This document shows, one piece after another, positions 32,286 through 34,186 of a stretch of DNA of 34,186 bases (position 1 is its first letter; each line of letters begins with the position of its first letter). Both the position numbers and the translations under genes were made by a program. The notes beneath the pieces are model-generated. The model was not told where the DNA came from, made no database searches, and saw only the letters and a list, made by a program, of their open reading frames with translations. Where the stretch lies: contig JAILNQ010000106.1 of assembly GCA_024691425.1 (NCBI GenBank), forward strand, positions 1-34,186. Reading direction: 5' to 3'. The stretch comes from Lachnospiraceae bacterium. Lineage in GTDB: Bacteria; Bacillota; Clostridia; Lachnospirales; Lachnospiraceae.

Positions 32286-33161
32286 TCAACTATTCTGAAT
32301 AATCTCGACCAGTCCGCTGATCGCCTTGTTCAGGTGCTTATCCTTATGGATCAGTACCTGAGAATAGGCGGGGAATCCGGCTCCCTTCCAAGTAAGACGA
32401 GTAAGTTTGCCTGTCTTTACTTCAGTTTCCGCGGTCATATCCGGTATGAACGCCACTCCGAAGCCGTTGATCGCAAACTGCTTCAGGATTTCTTTGCTGC
32501 TCGTTTCAAGCACTATCTTCGGAGAGATTCCATTCTTCTCAAGGCAGGAAACCAGCATGTTTCTGAAGCTGCAGTTATGCCCCGTCAGAAGAAGCGGAAG
32601 CTCCTCCATATCTTTTTCCCGGATGTTTTTGCCGGCCACAGGATGGTTGCTGGATATGTAGAAGCCTAATTTTTCGCGCCTCTTGTGCAGGATCTTGATC
32701 CTCTCATCCTCGATCAGAGGGTTGAGCGTATAGACCATGTCAAGCTCTCCCTTCTGCAGAAGGTCAGGAATATTCTCATGCGTAACGAACTGTATTCTGA
32801 TCTCTGTCCGGGGATTATTCCTGTTGTACTCCATAAGGATCTGCGGGAACCGGCTTATGCACAGTGACTCTGATACACCCAGTTTCAGGACACCTGCGGG
32901 ATTCTCCTCATCTGTAACGTCAAGCCGGATTTCCCGCTCGAGCTGAAGCATCTTCTCTGCATATGCAATCAGACGTTCCCCCGATGATGTTACTGTAATC
33001 GTTTTTCCGAGGCGCTCAAACAGAACGCAGCCTAGTTCGTCCTCCAGCTGCTTGATCTGCGTTGTAACGGTGGACTGGGCATAGCCCAAGCCGTCGGCCG
33101 CGGCAGAAAAACTGTTCAATTCGGTGATTTTCAAAAAAGTGCTAAGCTGAGTGATCGTCAT
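32286..33161 (-). CDS. LysR-family transcriptional regulator
   Basis: 291 residues. The N-terminal helix-turn-helix is classic: MTITQLSTFLKITELNSFSAAADGLGYAQSTVTTQIKQLED compressed over residues 1-41. The effector domain follows from about 85 (GVLKLGVSESLCISRFPQIL). The start was set at MTIT, 42 bases inside a longer reading, as AGGAGATG lies just before it and the family starts here. It is divergent to the DinB-like gene and probably controls it, itself, or both. Inducer unknown. Confidence 0.92.
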   Translation of the reverse strand: MTITQLSTFLKITELNSFSAAADGLGYAQSTVTTQIKQLEDELGCVLFERLGKTITVTSSGERLIAYAEKMLQLEREIRLDVTDEENPAGVLKLGVSESLCISRFPQILMEYNRNNPRTEIRIQFVTHENIPDLLQKGELDMVYTLNPLIEDERIKILHKRREKLGFYISSNHPVAGKNIREKDMEELPLLLTGHNCSFRNMLVSCLEKNGISPKIVLETSSKEILKQFAINGFGVAFIPDMTAETEVKTGKLTRLTWKGAGFPAYSQVLIHKDKHLNKAISGLVEIIQNS

Positions 33162-33187
33162 ATCACATCTCCTATGTTCATATTTAT

Positions 33188-33202
33188 TGAATAATATATT
33201 CA
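33188..33202. promoter_or_regulatory. Candidate LysR binding palindrome
   Basis: TGAATAATATATTCA, arms TGAAT and ATTCA with a 5-base centre, lies 27 bases before the LysR ATG in the divergent intergenic region. AT-rich palindromes of this size suit LysR regulators, but AT-rich DNA yields such repeats by chance too. Confidence 0.4.
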
Positions 33203-33278
33203 TTTATTTCAATTTTTCTGATAGAGCGTTTGATGATATTATAAAATCACATTCAAGCAAACACAAGGAGGATTTCTT

Positions 33279-33803
33279 ATGAACGAACTATGTATGATCA
33301 TTAAAGACACTGTGAAACCGAATTTCCTGAACATCCGTACTTCCATAAAGGCCTATGACAGAAACGCGCTCTGCTGCGGGGCTCCATGCTGGAGATGGGC
33401 ATACCACGCTCTTCACTCAGCCGACAAATGGTTCATCAATCCGTTTGTTTACGACGAACCTGACTTTCACGAAGACGGAATGGATAATCCCGATAATCCG
33501 ACAAGCGTCGTTCTGTCAGATGAGCAACTCCTGTCTTATCTTGATGGGATAGAGAAAAAAACAATGGAATATCTGGATTCGCTTACAGATGATATGCTTT
33601 ATGAAAAGCCGGAGAAATGCACCTATACGCGCATGGAACTTGTTCTCCGCCAATACAGGCATCTGTCGTTTCATACCGGAATGCTGAATGGACAGACTGC
33701 AGCTGCTACCGGGAAGTTTCCCATGTGGGTTTCAGAAACGGATAAATATGTTGATGACGGAATCTTTTTCGGGCGATATCGCAAAGGACAGGTTACTGCA
33801 TAG
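33279..33803 (+). CDS. DinB-superfamily-like protein
   Basis: 174 residues. DinB-like four-helix proteins use a His triad to bind a metal. Here WAYHALHSADKW (His43, His46) and the HxxxH in QYRHLSFHTGML (His128, His132) match. Function is unknown; some family members are thiol-dependent enzymes. The ATG has a strong AAGGAGG. A weak promoter (TATAAA at 33240-33245) may serve it. The gene is divergent to the LysR gene. Confidence 0.72.
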   Translation: MNELCMIIKDTVKPNFLNIRTSIKAYDRNALCCGAPCWRWAYHALHSADKWFINPFVYDEPDFHEDGMDNPDNPTSVVLSDEQLLSYLDGIEKKTMEYLDSLTDDMLYEKPEKCTYTRMELVLRQYRHLSFHTGMLNGQTAAATGKFPMWVSETDKYVDDGIFFGRYRKGQVTA

Positions 33804-33823
33804 AAATAAAAGCTCCGCGGAGT

Positions 33824-33991
33824 AATACCTTTGGAAAGATCATTATAATTTGCTCTTACCAACGAATTTCTGAAATACCAGGCATTCTCAGCGAATATAT
33901 CATTGGTAACATCGAAGCCCATAGTCCGCAAATACAGGATAAAGAATACGGCCGTAGTTCTTGTGTTTCCTTCTCCAAATGCATGTATCAC
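33824..33991 (-). pseudogene. Internal fragment of a Fic-family protein
   Basis: About 56 codons show the Fic active-site motif HAFGEGNTRTTAVFF, then LRTMGFDVTNDIFAENAWYF and RNSLVRANYNDLSKG, as in Fic/DOC AMPylating proteins. The rest of the protein (over 100 residues on the N-terminal side and a C-terminal tail) is missing: translation continues past the match into unrelated sequence antisense to the DinB-like gene, and no start with a ribosome site exists. The fragment keeps the catalytic His but would not fold alone. The stretch 34004-34067 holds nothing recognised. Confidence 0.72.
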
Positions 33992-34061
33992 AAAGATTAC
34001 GGTCTTCGAGGATCACTTCACCACCGACTTCAAGTCCGGAGTCAACATCGAAATCAAAGCA

Positions 34062-34111
34062 TAAAACAAGGCTCCTCGCCGCCGACGCATTTGCCGGTAG
34101 TGAGGAGCCTT
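34062..34111 (-). terminator. Rho-independent terminator for the gene entering from the right edge
   Basis: AAGGCTCCTC (34068-34077) and GAGGAGCCTT (34102-34111) form a perfect 10-pair stem around a 24-base loop. On the minus strand the stem is followed by GTTTTATG, a short T-rich tract, just after the stop codon at 34119. On the plus strand only CTTCTTTT appears further off. Confidence 0.7.
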
Positions 34112-34118
34112 GGTCTGC

Positions 34119-34186
34119 TTACTCTTCTTTTGTAAGAACTTTTCTCTGCCAGCTTCTTTTTCCACACTCCGGGCATTTCATATACC
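34119..34186 (-). CDS. C-terminal end of a zinc-ribbon-type protein (partial)
   Basis: The last 21 codons before the stop read YMKCPECGKRSWQRKVL then TKEE. A CPxCG knuckle near the C-terminus is typical of small zinc-ribbon tails. Only this part is in view; whether the ATG two codons from the edge is a start or internal cannot be told. The terminator follows directly. Confidence 0.5.
   Translation of the reverse strand, partial: YMKCPECGKRSWQRKVLTKEE

Noticed and set aside
33813-33822. CTCCGCGGAG palindrome after the DinB-like gene as a terminator
   Set aside because: It has no loop and no T tract follows; it is more likely chance or a junction scar.
34068-34111. Long inverted repeat near the right edge as the end of an insertion element
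   Set aside because: It directly follows a stop codon and has a minus-strand T-rich tail, so an intrinsic terminator explains it better; no target duplication was seen.

Overview
The window looks like a chromosomal segment of a Gram-positive Clostridia (Bacillota), most likely a Lachnospiraceae-type gut or rumen anaerobe. This rests on moderate GC, strong AGGAGG-type ribosome binding sites, lipoprotein-type sugar-binding proteins, YesM/YesN-type two-component proteins, a UPF0371 (DUF1846) protein, an MBOAT/SGNH pair and FeoB paralogues with an accessory Cys-rich membrane peptide. The species cannot be fixed from sequence reading alone. Apart from short decayed fragments at the right end, no insertion sequence, phage, CRISPR array, rRNA or tRNA was seen.

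Left part (1-7778, all minus strand). ftsH is followed, with overlapping reading frames, by a membrane-anchored periplasmic-type sugar-binding protein, a YesM-type histidine kinase, a YesN-type AraC response regulator and a XylF-like lipoprotein; a terminator closes this series. A ChvE-like multiple-sugar-binding lipoprotein gene with its own promoter and leader hairpin follows and runs off the left edge. This is a three-component sugar-sensing module, probably controlling sugar uptake genes to the left.

Centre (7921-21280). An MBOAT acyltransferase and SGNH-type partner (plus strand, surface glycan acylation) converge on a ptsI / UPF0371 / nucleotidyltransferase series (minus). A Cu(I)-type P1B-ATPase with no metal-binding domain is followed closely by a membrane-anchored SGNH hydrolase with a repetitive Pro-rich, Asp-rich tail. 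A GH43-like beta-propeller lipoprotein overlaps an AlkD-type DNA glycosylase gene. trmL lies divergently and may be made from a near-leaderless mRNA.

Metal region (21320-30552, minus strand). There are two Feo iron-uptake clusters. The upstream one is feoA-feoA-feoB-(Cys-rich membrane peptide)-(MBL/methyltransferase fusion)-(ZIP transporter). The downstream one is feoA-feoB-(FeoC-like)-(SAM methyltransferase)-(DtxR-family protein). Both promoters carry the same inverted repeat, TTAG-N6-CTAA, exactly between the -35 and -10 elements, and the upstream promoter has two further copies. Each cluster encodes a SAM methyltransferase domain, and the DtxR-family protein appears to have lost nearly all metal ligands. 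This is the best candidate here for an incompletely described system: two iron operons under one operator, tied to methyltransferases and to a regulator that may no longer sense metal directly.

Right end (30583-34186). A TetR-flavoprotein operon has palindromic operators in its own promoter. A LysR regulator lies divergent to a DinB-like protein. Between and beyond them are fragments of a GNAT acetyltransferase and a Fic protein, then a terminator and the last codons of a zinc-ribbon protein entering from the right edge. This end shows gene turnover.
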